From Paroceanicella profunda (lineage in GTDB: Bacteria; Pseudomonadota; Alphaproteobacteria; Rhodobacterales; Rhodobacteraceae), in the NCBI RefSeq assembly GCF_005887635.2, contig NZ_CP040822.1, forward strand, positions 1-64,000: a DNA stretch of 64,000 nt, in the 5' to 3' direction. A program made the translations under genes and the position numbers. This document shows, one piece after another, positions 19,973-29,003 of the stretch (its first letter is position 1; each line of letters starts with the position of its first letter). The notes beneath the pieces are model-generated. The model was not told the DNA's origin. It searched no databases and saw only the letters and a program-made list of their open reading frames with translations.

Positions 19973-21029
19973 GGCGCTGCCCGCGCCCTCCCGGCGCGCG
20001 GCCGGCCCCGGCCGGGGAGGCGCGGGCAGCAGGGCGGGCAGGGGCGGGCTGCGCGCGCCGCCCCGCGCCTGGGCGGCGCATCTGGCGCCGGGCGGGCTGC
20101 TGGGGCTGCTGGTCCTGTGCCTTGCCGGGATCTTCTCGGCCAGCCCGGCGCTCAACCCCGCCCGGCGGGTGACGGGGGCGGACGGCGCCTGGCAGCTCAG
20201 CGCGCAGGAGGACCTCTACGACCCCTCCGCCTACCTGTTCCAGAAGGGCTACGGCTTCCTGCTGGCCGGCTCGGAGGCGGAGCTGTTCGGCCCCGCGCCG
20301 GCGGACGGGCAGGGCCCGGAGACAGGACAGAATACGGGGCAGAATACGGGACGGGTTCCGGAGCAGGACGCGGCCCTCGATCCCACCTTCGCCGCCCGCC
20401 TCGCCCCGCGGATGCCCGACCGGATGCGCGCGGCCGGCCCCCCGGCGGTGGGGGGAAGTGCGGCGGGCGGGGGCGCGGACGGCGCGGAGGACCCGGATGA
20501 CATCGACCCTGCGGATGCCGACCTGCCCCCCGAGCTGCGCCGGGCCCGGATCCTCGCCGCGCTCGCCGCGGAGATCGCGGCCGAGACCGCCGGGGCAGCC
20601 GGGGCGGACCCGCTGGCCCGCAATGCCGACCGGGCGGTGACGCATCTGCGCGCCAGCCTCGCGCTGGCGCCGGGCAATGTCTACGCCTGGAACGCGCTGG
20701 CCAATGCCGAGCTGCTGCGCGGGGACGCGCCGGCGGCCTGGACGGCGCTGCGCCGGTCCTGGAGCCTGGCGCCCTACAGCCGGCCGGTGGCCTTCGAGCG
20801 GCTGCGCCTCGCCTCGCGGCTCAGCCTGCTGCCGCGGGCCGGGCCGGGCCCCACCCCCGCCGATCTCGACGCCATGACCGCCGACATCGCCGTGGGCCTG
20901 CATTTCGACCGCTGGTATTACCGCGCCTGGGTGCAGCCCGGGCTCGCCCCCCTGTTGCAGGGGCTCGACACGCTGTTGCGCGCCGCCCCCGATCCGGCCT
21001 CGGATCCCGCCCTCACCCCCTCCGGCTGA
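19959..21029 (+). CDS. Hypothetical TPR-like membrane-anchored protein
   Basis: A 356-residue protein coupled to manC by a 14-bp overlap; GAGGACATCT sits directly before the ATG at 19959. After a basic, Arg/Pro-rich N-terminus there is one membrane segment (LLGLLVLCLAGIFSA, about residues 47-61), an Asp/Gly-rich middle with two copies of a QNTG motif, and a helical C-terminal part whose ALAPGNVYAWNALANAEL and SWSLAPYSR resemble tetratricopeptide repeats. It probably sits in the inner membrane with the helical part in the periplasm and may be a scaffold for polymer assembly. I do not recognise a named family. Confidence 0.65.
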   Translation: MPGPEALPAPSRRAAGPGRGGAGSRAGRGGLRAPPRAWAAHLAPGGLLGLLVLCLAGIFSASPALNPARRVTGADGAWQLSAQEDLYDPSAYLFQKGYGFLLAGSEAELFGPAPADGQGPETGQNTGQNTGRVPEQDAALDPTFAARLAPRMPDRMRAAGPPAVGGSAAGGGADGAEDPDDIDPADADLPPELRRARILAALAAEIAAETAGAAGADPLARNADRAVTHLRASLALAPGNVYAWNALANAELLRGDAPAAWTALRRSWSLAPYSRPVAFERLRLASRLSLLPRAGPGPTPADLDAMTADIAVGLHFDRWYYRAWVQPGLAPLLQGLDTLLRAAPDPASDPALTPSG

Positions 21030-21577
21030 CCCCGCCCGGGGCCCCGCCCCCGGGGCTCCCCATACCTCTCCGGGCCTCCCCGTGCCCGCGCCGTGTCTCC
21101 CCACGCCGCGCCCCGTGCACCCCTGTGCGTCCCCGCGTCTCGCCATGTCTGCCGGGCGCACGGCACGGCGCAGGCCCCTCCTCGGGGAGGGGCACGGGAG
21201 GGCCTCCCGGGGAGGCCGCAAGGCGGAGGAGGAGATGGGGGGAAACGGGCGCGGAGGGGCAAGGGAGGCGGGCCCCGGTCCGCAGCGGGAGGCGCGGGAC
21301 AGGGCACGCGGGGCGGTGCCGGGCGTCCGGGTCCGGCGCGCAACAGCCTGCCGAGCCCCTGCAGCAAAGGGCGAGCCCGGGCCGCACCGAAGCCGGAGGC
21401 AGGGGCCCCGGGCACCGCGCAGGCCGGCCCTTCGGCACGAACCGCCCGATGCAGGCCCCCATGACGCAAGTCGGCATGCCCCGGGCGCCTCAGCGCAGAC
21501 GGGCAGGCCGCACGGGCGACCTGCCGCTGCAGGCGGGAGTATCCTCGCCCCGGGGCCGGGGCGCGGCCTCGGTCAGA
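21030..21577. other. Convergent intergenic region, no gene seen
   Basis: About 550 bp of GC-rich DNA between two converging genes. Open frames exist on both strands but none has a ribosome site or recognisable product. Confidence 0.6.
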
Positions 21578-21967
21578 TCAGGTGGCGGAAACCTTCCGGC
21601 CGGTGATACGCTCATACTTGCGCACCAGGCGGTCTTCGCGCAGCACGTCGACGAACTGGAGCTGGCGCTGGAGGTTCTCGAGCCAGAGCGAGGCGCGGGC
21701 GATCTTGCGCGCCAGCCTGGCCTGGTAGGCCACCTGGTCGGTATGTGCATAGGCGTCCGACCAGGCATCGATCCGGCGCTGGGCCCTGGCGATCCGGGTC
21801 TCGATGGCCGCCTTCAGCGCCACACGAAGCTCGGCACGCGCCTCCGCGCTGTAGGACCGGACCCCATCTCCTGCAGCAGACGCAGGAGATACACTTATTA
21901 AGGGAAAAGCAACAAACCCTGCAACCAGAAAACTCATAACGCTAGACTTTGAAATAATTCGGAACAT
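21578..21967 (-). CDS. Small secreted protein, unknown function
   Basis: A 129-residue protein with a clear signal peptide (MFRIISKSS, a hydrophobic core, cleavage after SPASA near residue 31). The mature part is a basic helical protein (ARAELRVALKAAIETR, RKIARASLWLENLQRQLQF), likely a two- or three-helix bundle in the periplasm. AGGAGG nine bases before the ATG at 21967 decides the start over an upstream Met. It stands alone between converging and diverging neighbours, with its own AT-rich promoter region. The family is not recognised; the position in the cluster suggests a role in polymer export or binding. Confidence 0.75.
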   Translation of the reverse strand: MFRIISKSSVMSFLVAGFVAFPLISVSPASAAGDGVRSYSAEARAELRVALKAAIETRIARAQRRIDAWSDAYAHTDQVAYQARLARKIARASLWLENLQRQLQFVDVLREDRLVRKYERITGRKVSAT

Positions 21968-22087
21968 TATAGTAAACCTCCTGAATAACGTGGCCAAATT
22001 ACCATTCTCATGGCGTGCATGTCAATCGGAGTCCCGGGGCTTCCCGCCTCCCGCGGCGCCGGATCGACGGGAGATCTGCGGGAGGCA

Positions 22088-22111
22088 CGAACACCGCCGC
22101 GGCGGTGTTCG
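22088..22111. promoter_or_regulatory. 24-bp perfect palindrome upstream of the phosphatase gene
   Basis: The arms CGAACACCGCCG and CGGCGGTGTTCG meet without a loop. It lies in the 300-bp gap (21968-22271) between the small secreted protein and the phosphatase, which holds no gene. It could be an operator for a dimeric regulator or a strong hairpin. Confidence 0.55.
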
Positions 22112-22271
22112 CGGGCCGGGTCCGCGCCCGTCCCGGCGCAGGCCCCCCGGCGGCCCGGCCGCCCGCCCCGGGCCCGCACGCCGGAGGAACACGCCAGAGG
22201 AAGGGGAGGAGACATCCCGTCGTGACATCCCGCCTGATGCCCCCCGGGGCCCCCACCCTTCGAGGCGCGCC

Positions 22272-23072
22272 GTGAGGTTCCTGCGCCGCAGGCCCCCTGC
22301 CCCGCCCGCCCCGCAGCCCCGCGTGGCCGCCGACCGCCGCATCTACGCGGTCGGCGACGTGCATGGCCGCTCCGACCTGCTCCTCCGCCTGCTCGAGACC
22401 ATTCTCGCCGACCACACGGCGCGCACGCGGGCCGAGGCGCAGGCCGGCAGCCCCGCGCGCCGGCTGCAGCTCGTGCTGCTGGGCGATTACGTGGACCGCG
22501 GCGACCACGCCCGCGAGGTGCTCGACATGCTCGCCACCCTGCGCGCGGACACCCGGGACGACGGGCTGGTGCTGCTGCGCGGCAACCACGAGGCGGCGCT
22601 GCTCTCCTTCCTCGGGAACCCGGCGGGCGGCGCGGCCTGGCTCACCTTCGGCGGGCGCCAGACCCTGGGCAGCTACGGCATCACCCTGGGCCTGCACCCG
22701 CAGGAGGCCGACCTCGCCACCGCCGCCGAGGCGCTGCACGCGGCCCTCGGCCCCCACCTGGGCCTGCTGCGCGAGACCACGCTGATGCACCGCTCCGGCG
22801 ACGTGATCTTCGCCCATGCCGGCATCGCCCCGGACCTGCCGCTCTCCGCCCAGCCCGAACAGGCGCTGCTCTGGGGCCGCTCGCGCTTCCTGGAGATGCC
22901 GCCGCCCGAGGGGCTCGTGGTGGTGCACGGCCATTACGACGCCCCCGAGCCGGTGACCGGGCCCGGGCGGATCTGCATCGACACCGGGGCCTATTACACC
23001 GGCCGGCTCACCGCGCTGCGCCTCGACGCGGAACAGGCGCTCCTGCATGCCGATGCCGGCGGGGCGCGATGA
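22272..23072 (+). CDS. Metallophosphoesterase, serine/threonine protein phosphatase type
   Basis: A 266-residue PPP-family phosphatase. The three metal-binding signatures are all present: GDVHGR (about residue 27), GDYVDRG (about residue 76) and GNHEA (about residue 102), followed by HAGIAP and VVHGHY for the remaining His ligands. The start is taken at GTG 22272, where RFLRRRPP begins and a GAGG lies seven bases upstream; the ORF is open further left without homology. It overlaps the VanZ-like gene by four bases (ATGA). Related genes are frequent in alphaproteobacterial polysaccharide clusters, where they may reverse phosphorylation of the autokinase or act on a glycolipid; the target is unknown. 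Confidence 0.87.
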   Translation: MRFLRRRPPAPPAPQPRVAADRRIYAVGDVHGRSDLLLRLLETILADHTARTRAEAQAGSPARRLQLVLLGDYVDRGDHAREVLDMLATLRADTRDDGLVLLRGNHEAALLSFLGNPAGGAAWLTFGGRQTLGSYGITLGLHPQEADLATAAEALHAALGPHLGLLRETTLMHRSGDVIFAHAGIAPDLPLSAQPEQALLWGRSRFLEMPPPEGLVVVHGHYDAPEPVTGPGRICIDTGAYYTGRLTALRLDAEQALLHADAGGAR

Positions 23073-23449
23073 CCGGGGGGCGCGGGCGCGCACGGGGGCT
23101 GGCGCTGCGGCGCTTCTGGCAGGGGGCGGCGCTGGTCACGCTGGGGCTGGTGTTCTGGCTCAGCCTCACGCCCTCGCCGCCGCAGATCCGCCGCGCGCCG
23201 CCGGAGCTGGCCTATGTGGTGCACGTGCTGATGCATTTCGGCATCGGGCTCACGCTGCTGCTGGCCGCGGGGCCGCACCACCGGCGCCGGGCCTTCGCGG
23301 CGATGGCGGTGCTGGTCGTCGGGCTGGAGATCGCCCAGACCCGGGTGCCGCACCGCAGCTTTGACCCGGCCGACATGCTCGCCAACGCCCTCGGCGCGCT
23401 GGCCGCCGCGCTCCTCGTCCACACGCTCACCCGCCGGGCCCGGCGCTGA
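23069..23449 (+). CDS. VanZ-like membrane protein
   Basis: A 126-residue membrane protein with about four hydrophobic segments: VTLGLVFWLSLTPSPP, LMHFGIGLTLLLA, AAMAVLVVGLEIAQT and ANALGALAAALLV. The WLSLTP motif after helix 1 and the RSFDPADMLANALG motif are typical of VanZ-like proteins. Its ATG overlaps the stop of the phosphatase gene (ATGA), so the two are translated together. The role of this family in polysaccharide clusters is not established. Confidence 0.8.
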   Translation: MTGGRGRARGLALRRFWQGAALVTLGLVFWLSLTPSPPQIRRAPPELAYVVHVLMHFGIGLTLLLAAGPHHRRRAFAAMAVLVVGLEIAQTRVPHRSFDPADMLANALGALAAALLVHTLTRRARR

Positions 23450-23720
23450 CCCCGGCCGGGGCCCGGGCGCACGCTCCGGCCCTGCCCCCGCGCGGCCGGC
23501 ACAGGGTCAGCCCCATCCGCGCCCGGGGCGGCACGCCCGGCGGAGAGACCACCCCGGCGGCCGGCACTCCGGGCAGCCGGCCCGGGGGCGCCCCCCGGAG
23601 CCGCCTGCGCTGCGCGCAGATCCCACACAGGCCCCGCGCCCGGCGGACAGACGGCGCACAGCAGACAGACGGCGCGCGGCAAGCGCGCGGCACCAGGCAG
23701 GCAAACGGCGCGCGGCGGCC

Positions 23721-25316
23721 TCACACCCCGGGGCGGTTGCGCCGCAGCGCCGCGGCGGTGGCCCAGAGGATGGCGAGGTCCAGCCAGAGCCCGGCCTCGC
23801 GCCGGTAGCGCGCATCCAGGCGCATGCGCTCGCAATAGGGCAGCGCCGAGCCGCCGGAGACCTGCCACAGCCCCGAGATCCCCGGCCGGCAGGCGATATA
23901 GGCGGCAAAGCCCGGCGCGGCGGCATAGGCGCGGTCGGCCGGGTAGCCCGGCTCCTCCGGCGCCACCACCGGGCGCGGGCCCACCAGGCTCATCTCGCCG
24001 CGCAGCACGTTCAGCAGCTGCGGCAGCTCGTCGAGGCCGAAGCGGCGCAGCAGCCGGCCGATCCGGGTCACCCGCGGATCCTGCGAGAGCTTCTGGTGGC
24101 GCGCCCATTCCGCCCGGGCCTGCGGGTCGGCGGCCAGCAGGGCGGCGAGGCGCCGGTCCGCGTCCACCTGCATGGTGCGGAACTTCAGGCAGCCGAAGCG
24201 CCGCCCGCCGCGCCCCACCCGCCGCTGCACGTAGAACACCGGCCCGCCGGAACAGGCCAGCGCCAGGCCCGCGACCAGCATCACCGGCGCGCCCAGCGCC
24301 AGCCCCGTCAGCGCGCCGGCCAGGTCCATCGCGCGTTTCAGCGGCGCGGTGACCCATGTCGAGGACAGCGCCTCCGCCTCGCCCGGCCAGAACAGCGCCG
24401 CACCGCCCGGGGCGAGGAAGGCGCGCGGCGCCTCGGCGAACCCGCCCCTCCCCGCGCCCGGAGGCACACCCGTTCCGGGGGCCGCCGCACGCTGCGCGAC
24501 AGCGGCCGCCGCCACCGGCCGGTCCGGCAGCGCGGGCCCGGCGCAGCGGGCCGCCTGCGCCGGGTGATCAAACCGTTCCGCCGGCGGCCACGGCTCCCCG
24601 CGGAGCAGGGCCGGCTCCGCAGCCTCCCGCAAGGGCGCTGCCGCCTGTGCCGGACCTCCCGGAGACAGTGCCGCCTGCGCCGGGTCCCACGACGCCAGTG
24701 CCGGCGGGGCCGGACTCCTCGAGAATGGCGAGAGGTCTGCCGGCTGCGCCGATCCTTCGGAAGACAGCGCCCGCTGCACCGGGCCCCACAAGGATATTGC
24801 CGGCTGCGCCGCACTCCTCAAAGACTCTGCCGGCTGCGCCTGATGCCTCAAAAGCCCTGCCGGCTGCGCCGGACTCCTCAAGAGCTCTGCCGGCGGGGCC
24901 GCCTCCGCCGGCAGCAGCCGCGCCCGCGTCCGCCCCATGAGCGCCAGCGGCACGAACAGCGCCCAGGACAAAGCCGCCGCCAGGCCCTCGGCCCCCGACG
25001 CCCAGAGCAGCAGCAGGCTCCACAGCCCCAGCAGCCCGGCCATGCCGGTGATCCCGCGCAGTTCCTCCGGCAGCCCCAGGCCGGAGCGGTACAGCCCCGC
25101 CAGCCGCGCCAGCACCGGCACGCAGATCAGCAGCGCCCCCGCGGCGCCCGAGCCCCCCGCCAGCCCGCAGAGCAGCGCCGGAAGCGCCCCCGCGGCGAGA
25201 TCGGTGAGCATCACTCCCCGCGCCCGGCGTGTCTCCTGCCGCGGAGCGGGGCCGGAGGCGAGACCGCGCAGGCCGGACCCGTCGAGGTCGTGACATCCGA
25301 AGCCGGGATCGCGCAT
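23721..25316 (-). CDS. Priming sugar-phosphate transferase with repetitive insert
   Basis: A polyprenyl-phosphate sugar-1-phosphate transferase that would start glycan assembly on undecaprenyl phosphate. The C-terminal catalytic domain (about residues 330-531) has a membrane segment and then FGCLKFRTM, DELPQLLNVLRG, LVGPRPVV and RPGISGLWQV. The N-terminus has about four membrane helices (for example LLGLWSLLLLWASG). Between them, about residues 135-310 are a Pro/Ala-rich segment made of ten-residue repeats such as AQPAESLRSA, which normal relatives lack or have as a short linker. The start is taken at 25316, where GAGGAGG lies six bases upstream; a GTG at 25361 is an alternative. A second priming enzyme is at 60446. 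Confidence 0.87.
   Translation of the reverse strand: MRDPGFGCHDLDGSGLRGLASGPAPRQETRRARGVMLTDLAAGALPALLCGLAGGSGAAGALLICVPVLARLAGLYRSGLGLPEELRGITGMAGLLGLWSLLLLWASGAEGLAAALSWALFVPLALMGRTRARLLPAEAAPPAELLRSPAQPAGLLRHQAQPAESLRSAAQPAISLWGPVQRALSSEGSAQPADLSPFSRSPAPPALASWDPAQAALSPGGPAQAAAPLREAAEPALLRGEPWPPAERFDHPAQAARCAGPALPDRPVAAAAVAQRAAAPGTGVPPGAGRGGFAEAPRAFLAPGGAALFWPGEAEALSSTWVTAPLKRAMDLAGALTGLALGAPVMLVAGLALACSGGPVFYVQRRVGRGGRRFGCLKFRTMQVDADRRLAALLAADPQARAEWARHQKLSQDPRVTRIGRLLRRFGLDELPQLLNVLRGEMSLVGPRPVVAPEEPGYPADRAYAAAPGFAAYIACRPGISGLWQVSGGSALPYCERMRLDARYRREAGLWLDLAILWATAAALRRNRPGV
24565..24905. repeat. 30-bp tandem array inside the priming transferase gene
   Basis: About nine units with a 30-bp period (one of 39 bp) begin with GCCGGCTGCGCC or close variants and are separated by more variable 18-bp parts. 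The frame of the leftward gene is kept, giving ten-residue repeats. Unit identity is highest at 24790-24900. Confidence 0.85.
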
Positions 25317-25842
25317 CCTCATCCTCCTCGTCCCGCCGGGCACGCCTCCCATGCGGGCCACCCGGAGAGCCGCAACTAAGGACAGATCAAGGTAAACAGA
25401 GTGCTAATCCGGCCGCCCGGGGATATCCGGACGCGGGCAGGGCAGCCCGTGACAGGGGCCCGTGACAGGCGCGGGCAGGAGGCCCCGCCGCGGGGCGCGG
25501 CGGCTGGCCCGGCCGCCCCGGACAGAAGAACCGGCAGGGGCGATCGGGCCCCGCGCCCGGTTCACAGGGTCAGGCCGCGCCCCCGGCTCCCGCGCGCGGC
25601 CACACACGCGGCCACACACGGGGGGGCAGGCCGGGCATGACCCCGCCCCGCCCCCCGCGTGCGCCCGGCGCCGGCGCCCCGGGCCAGCCCCTGAAGCCGG
25701 CCCCTGAAACCGGCCCGGGGGCGCCCTTCGGGCCGCGCATCGGGCCAGCCGGCAGAACCAGCCTCGGGCCGCGCCCCTCAGGCCCGCCGGCAGACCCTGT
25801 CGGCAGACCCTGCCGACACGGAACCGGCCCCGGGCCCGGCCT
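25317..25842. other. Intergenic region with a terminator-like hairpin
   Basis: No gene is supported. A moderately AT-rich segment at 25369-25412 may hold the promoter of the priming transferase. A perfect 9-bp stem (TGTCGGCAG/CTGCCGACA, 25798-25818, 3-base loop) lies 25 bp beyond the end of the next gene and may terminate it. Confidence 0.5.
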
Positions 25843-26688
25843 TCAGGCCAGCCGGCGGTGCAGCGCCCCGGTGGCGCTGTTCACATAGGCCTCGCCCACC
25901 GCGATCACGCCCGCGGCGGCGGCGGCGGCGTCATCGGCGTAGCTGGGCAGCGAGGAGAGGTCGAGCCGCAGCGCCGCCCCCACCCGGTCAAGCTTCAGCC
26001 CGCCGTCGGCATGGGCATAGATGCGCGTGGCGCCGCCCTCGTTCTCGGTGGTGGTGCCGGCGAAGGAGATGCAGTTCTGCACCCCGCGCGCGGAGATGTG
26101 GATGGCCGCGCTCTGGTCGACCACCCCGCTCGTGGGCAGCGGCGAGACATAGATGCCCCAGGCGTGGTTGCACGAGCCGGTGCCCAGCGTCACGTCCTCG
26201 GTCTTGAGCGCCATCACGTGGTTCACATGGCCCGAGGAGGTGATCTCGGCCTGCGCGCGCACCCCGTAGAGCGAGCCGAAGGCGCCGCCCTGCCCGGTGC
26301 CGGTGTAGCGCGCCCGGCCCCAGACGCCCATCAGCGTGTTCATCAGGCCGGTGTTGGTGGCCTCGCCGATGGCGCGCATCGCCCAGACATCGCCGCCGCC
26401 CTGCTGGGTGGAATTGTAGCGCGCCGTCACGTCCATGCCGCCGTACTGGCCGGAGCCGGCGGCGGAGGGGATGGCATTCATGAAGACCTGGCTGCACAGG
26501 TTCAGCCCGCTGGCCACGGAGGGGTTCTGCTGGATGTGCAGCGCGTAGGCGGGCGTGTCCGTGCCCAGGCCCAGGTTGCGGGTCTTCGACCAGAACTGGG
26601 TGCTGGAATAGGTGAACCCGAGCTGGGCGGAGACCGCCGGCCCGAGGACGGTGGCGAGTTCATCGGCCACATCGGCAACTTCGACCAT
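25843..26688 (-). CDS. Phage tail-fibre-like protein
   Basis: A 281-residue Gly/Ala/Thr-rich protein with no signal peptide. It reads like the C-terminal part of a phage tail fibre or spike: NLGLGTDTPAYALHIQQ near residue 37 is the typical GIGTxxPxxxLH element of trimeric fibres, a beta-rich middle follows, and the end (SYADDAAAAAAGVIAVGEAYVN) matches a common tail-protein terminus. Its start lies four bases after the stop of the 72-residue gene, so the two form an operon. No other phage genes are nearby. It may be a recruited polysaccharide-binding or surface protein rather than part of a virion; that is inference. Confidence 0.65.
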   Translation of the reverse strand: MVEVADVADELATVLGPAVSAQLGFTYSSTQFWSKTRNLGLGTDTPAYALHIQQNPSVASGLNLCSQVFMNAIPSAAGSGQYGGMDVTARYNSTQQGGGDVWAMRAIGEATNTGLMNTLMGVWGRARYTGTGQGGAFGSLYGVRAQAEITSSGHVNHVMALKTEDVTLGTGSCNHAWGIYVSPLPTSGVVDQSAAIHISARGVQNCISFAGTTTENEGGATRIYAHADGGLKLDRVGAALRLDLSSLPSYADDAAAAAAGVIAVGEAYVNSATGALHRRLA

Positions 26689-26692
26689 GTCG

Positions 26693-26911
26693 TTACTCCG
26701 TAAGGGTGATCAGGACGCCCTGATGGGTGAGCGGCTCCCCGTCGAGCCGCAGCGCGGTCTGCGGCACCGGGTCGGGCCAGACCAGCCAGGCCCCGTTGAG
26801 CCCGAGCGGCTGGCCGTTCAGGCGCAGCACGTCGACGGGCAGCGAAACCTGCCCGCCGAACAGCCGTGGCGGCGCCGCGGCGGTCAGCGAGAAGCCGAGG
26901 GCGATCATCAT
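26693..26911 (-). CDS. Small 72-residue protein preceding the tail-fibre-like gene
   Basis: A short, probably all-beta protein (VDVLRLNGQPLGLNGAW, LRLDGEPLTHQGVLI) without a signal peptide. The ATG at 26911 has GGGAGGG eight to nine bases upstream, and the stop is four bases before the next start, which supports a real two-gene unit. It may be an assembly partner or chaperone for the fibre-like protein, or another virion-derived piece. I do not recognise the family. Confidence 0.6.
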   Translation of the reverse strand: MMIALGFSLTAAAPPRLFGGQVSLPVDVLRLNGQPLGLNGAWLVWPDPVPQTALRLDGEPLTHQGVLITLTE

Positions 26912-27137
26912 GCGCGCGCCCTCCCGCCGCGGCCGCGGAGCCCGGGCAGGCCCCCGGCAGCCGGAGGCGACAGGCGCAATGGACGTGGCAAGGAAACTGG
27001 TTCTGACAATGTCTGGGCCCCGGGCTGCACTGAAAACGGGCTTCAAGCGAATACATTTCAAATACCAGCAATTCTTTATTAAAAGGTTGATGAAATCTGT
27101 GGGGGTGGAAAACACCACCATGGGGAGATCCTTGCAC

Positions 27138-29003
27138 ATGTCCGGCCAGCCGCTTTCCGCCCCCTCCGCCCCGGGGCAGGCGCCCCTGCAGGTGCTGGTG
27201 GTCACGCCGCTGGGGCGCGGCGGCATGGGCGGCATCGACCGGATGATGGACACGCTGGCCGAGGCGCATGCCGCCCGCCCGGCGCCCGGCGTCCGGCTGC
27301 GCTTCGCGGTGTCGCGCGGGCAGGGGCCGCTGGCGCTGGCGCCGCTCCACCTCGCCCTGTGCCTCGCGCGGATGCTGGCGCTGCGCCTCGCCGGGCGGGT
27401 GGACCTCGTGCACGTGAACCTCTCGGGCGGCGGCTCGATCGCGCGCAAGCGCGTGGTCTGCGGCCTGGCCCGCGCCCTCGGGCTGCCCTGCGTGATCCAC
27501 CTGCACGGCTCGCGCTTCCGGCAGGACTGGGCGGCCGCGCCGCCGCGCCGGGCCGCCGCCATCACGCGGATGTTCGAGAGCGCGGCCGCGGTGCTGGTGC
27601 TCGGCCGGGCCTGGGAGGCGCACCTGCGCGCCCGCGCCCCGCGCGCCCGCCTGCACATCCTGCCCAATGCCACGCCCGCACCCGCGCGTCGTGCCCCGCC
27701 CGCCGCCCCGCCGGTGCAGCTGCTGTTCCTCGGGCGGCTGGGCGCGCGCAAGGGCGTGTGGGACCTCATCGACGCCCTCGCCCGCCTGCCCCCCGGCCCG
27801 GACTGGAGGGCGGTGCTCGCCGGGGACGGCGCCGTGGCCGAGGCCCGCGCCCGCGCGCGCGGCGCGGACCTCGGCGCGCGGGTGTCGCTGCCCGGATGGG
27901 TCGGCCCGCGGGAGGTGGCGGCGCTGCTCGCGCAGTCCCATGTCCTCGTGCTGCCCTCGCATGACGAGAACCTGCCGATGTCGGTGATCGAGGCGATGGC
28001 GGCCGGGCGGGCGGTGCTCGCCACCCCGGTCGGCGCGGTGGAAGACATCGTCCGCCACGACGAGACCGGGCTGCTCGTGCCCCCCGCCTGCCCCGAGGCC
28101 CTCGCCGCCGCCCTCGCCCGGCTGATCGCCGACCCGGCCCTGCGCGACCGGCTCGGCACCGCCGCCCGGGCCTTCCACGCCGCGCATCTGGACATCGACC
28201 GCCACCTCGCCCGCCTCGCCCGCCTCTGGCACCAGGCCGCCCGGCGCCCCCTTCCCACAGACGCGCCCTCCCCCCCCACGGAGGCTTCCCCTTCCCCGGC
28301 AGGCGCGCCCTCCTCCCCCGCAGGTGCTTCCCCGTCCCCGGCAGGCGCTCCCGGCCCTCTCGCCGCTCCCGGCCCTTCCGCGCCTCCCGGACCGGCCGCC
28401 CTCTCAGGCGCCCTCGTGTCTCCCGAGCCTCTCCGGCCTGCCGTCCCCGCCCCGGGGGGAGGCCGGGCCTCCGCCGCCCCCTCCCGGCCGGATCCCGGGA
28501 GACGGCCGGCACCGGTCACCGCCCCGACGGTCCTCCCCCCGGCGCCCGCCCTGCCTGCCCATGTCCTGCCTGCCCATGTCCCGCCGTCCCGGGCCATGCC
28601 CTCCCCCATCCCACCTGCGCCCATCCCACCTGCGCCCGTTCCGCCTGTGCCCGTTCCGCCTGAACTCGCCCCGCCTGAGCTCGTCGTCCCGTCTGGCCCC
28701 GCCGCACCGGTGCTCAGCCCGGCATGTCCCGTCTCGGGCCTTCCTGTCTCAGCTCCTTCCGTCTCAGCCCCCACCATCTCGGGGCCCTCCGTCTCGGGGC
28801 CTCGGACCCTGCCGGCACCCGCCCCGCAGGCCCCCGGCCGGGCCGCCGCCCTTCCGCCGCCGCCCGGCCCTCCGCCCATCACGGACCCCGCCGGGGCGGG
28901 GCCGGCGCCGGGTGGCTTCGCCACTCCGCATGTTTCGCGCGCGAAACGTTTTGCGCGGCCGCGGCCCCGGAAGGCGGATGCTTCGTCGGGCAGCCCCGCA
29001 TGA
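27138..29003 (+). CDS. GT4 glycosyltransferase with long Pro/Ala-rich C-terminal tail
   Basis: Residues 15-375 form a GT-B glycosyltransferase of family 4: VTPLGRGGMGGIDRMM at the start, LLFLGRLGARKGVWDL opening the donor domain, and SHDENLPMSVIEAMAAG as the E-x7-E-like donor motif. The remaining 240 residues are a Pro/Ala-rich tail with short repeats (about 21 bp at 28270-28360, 15 bp at 28590-28680), ending in a basic HVSRAKRFARPRPRK that is encoded by a parS-like palindrome. The stop overlaps the next start (ATGA at 29000-29003). The start is uncertain: 27138 has GGGGAGA upstream, but 27120, 27090 and 26979 are in frame. Confidence 0.82.
   Translation: MSGQPLSAPSAPGQAPLQVLVVTPLGRGGMGGIDRMMDTLAEAHAARPAPGVRLRFAVSRGQGPLALAPLHLALCLARMLALRLAGRVDLVHVNLSGGGSIARKRVVCGLARALGLPCVIHLHGSRFRQDWAAAPPRRAAAITRMFESAAAVLVLGRAWEAHLRARAPRARLHILPNATPAPARRAPPAAPPVQLLFLGRLGARKGVWDLIDALARLPPGPDWRAVLAGDGAVAEARARARGADLGARVSLPGWVGPREVAALLAQSHVLVLPSHDENLPMSVIEAMAAGRAVLATPVGAVEDIVRHDETGLLVPPACPEALAAALARLIADPALRDRLGTAARAFHAAHLDIDRHLARLARLWHQAARRPLPTDAPSPPTEASPSPAGAPSSPAGASPSPAGAPGPLAAPGPSAPPGPAALSGALVSPEPLRPAVPAPGGGRASAAPSRPDPGRRPAPVTAPTVLPPAPALPAHVLPAHVPPSRAMPSPIPPAPIPPAPVPPVPVPPELAPPELVVPSGPAAPVLSPACPVSGLPVSAPSVSAPTISGPSVSGPRTLPAPAPQAPGRAAALPPPPGPPPITDPAGAGPAPGGFATPHVSRAKRFARPRPRKADASSGSPA
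28931..28948. promoter_or_regulatory. parS-like palindrome, copy 1
   Basis: TGTTTCGCGCGCGAAACG: a perfect 16-bp palindrome, one base short of the 18-bp form found at 31886, 42171 and 42445. It lies inside the tail of the GT4 gene, where it encodes VSRAK on the coding strand. Confidence 0.6.
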
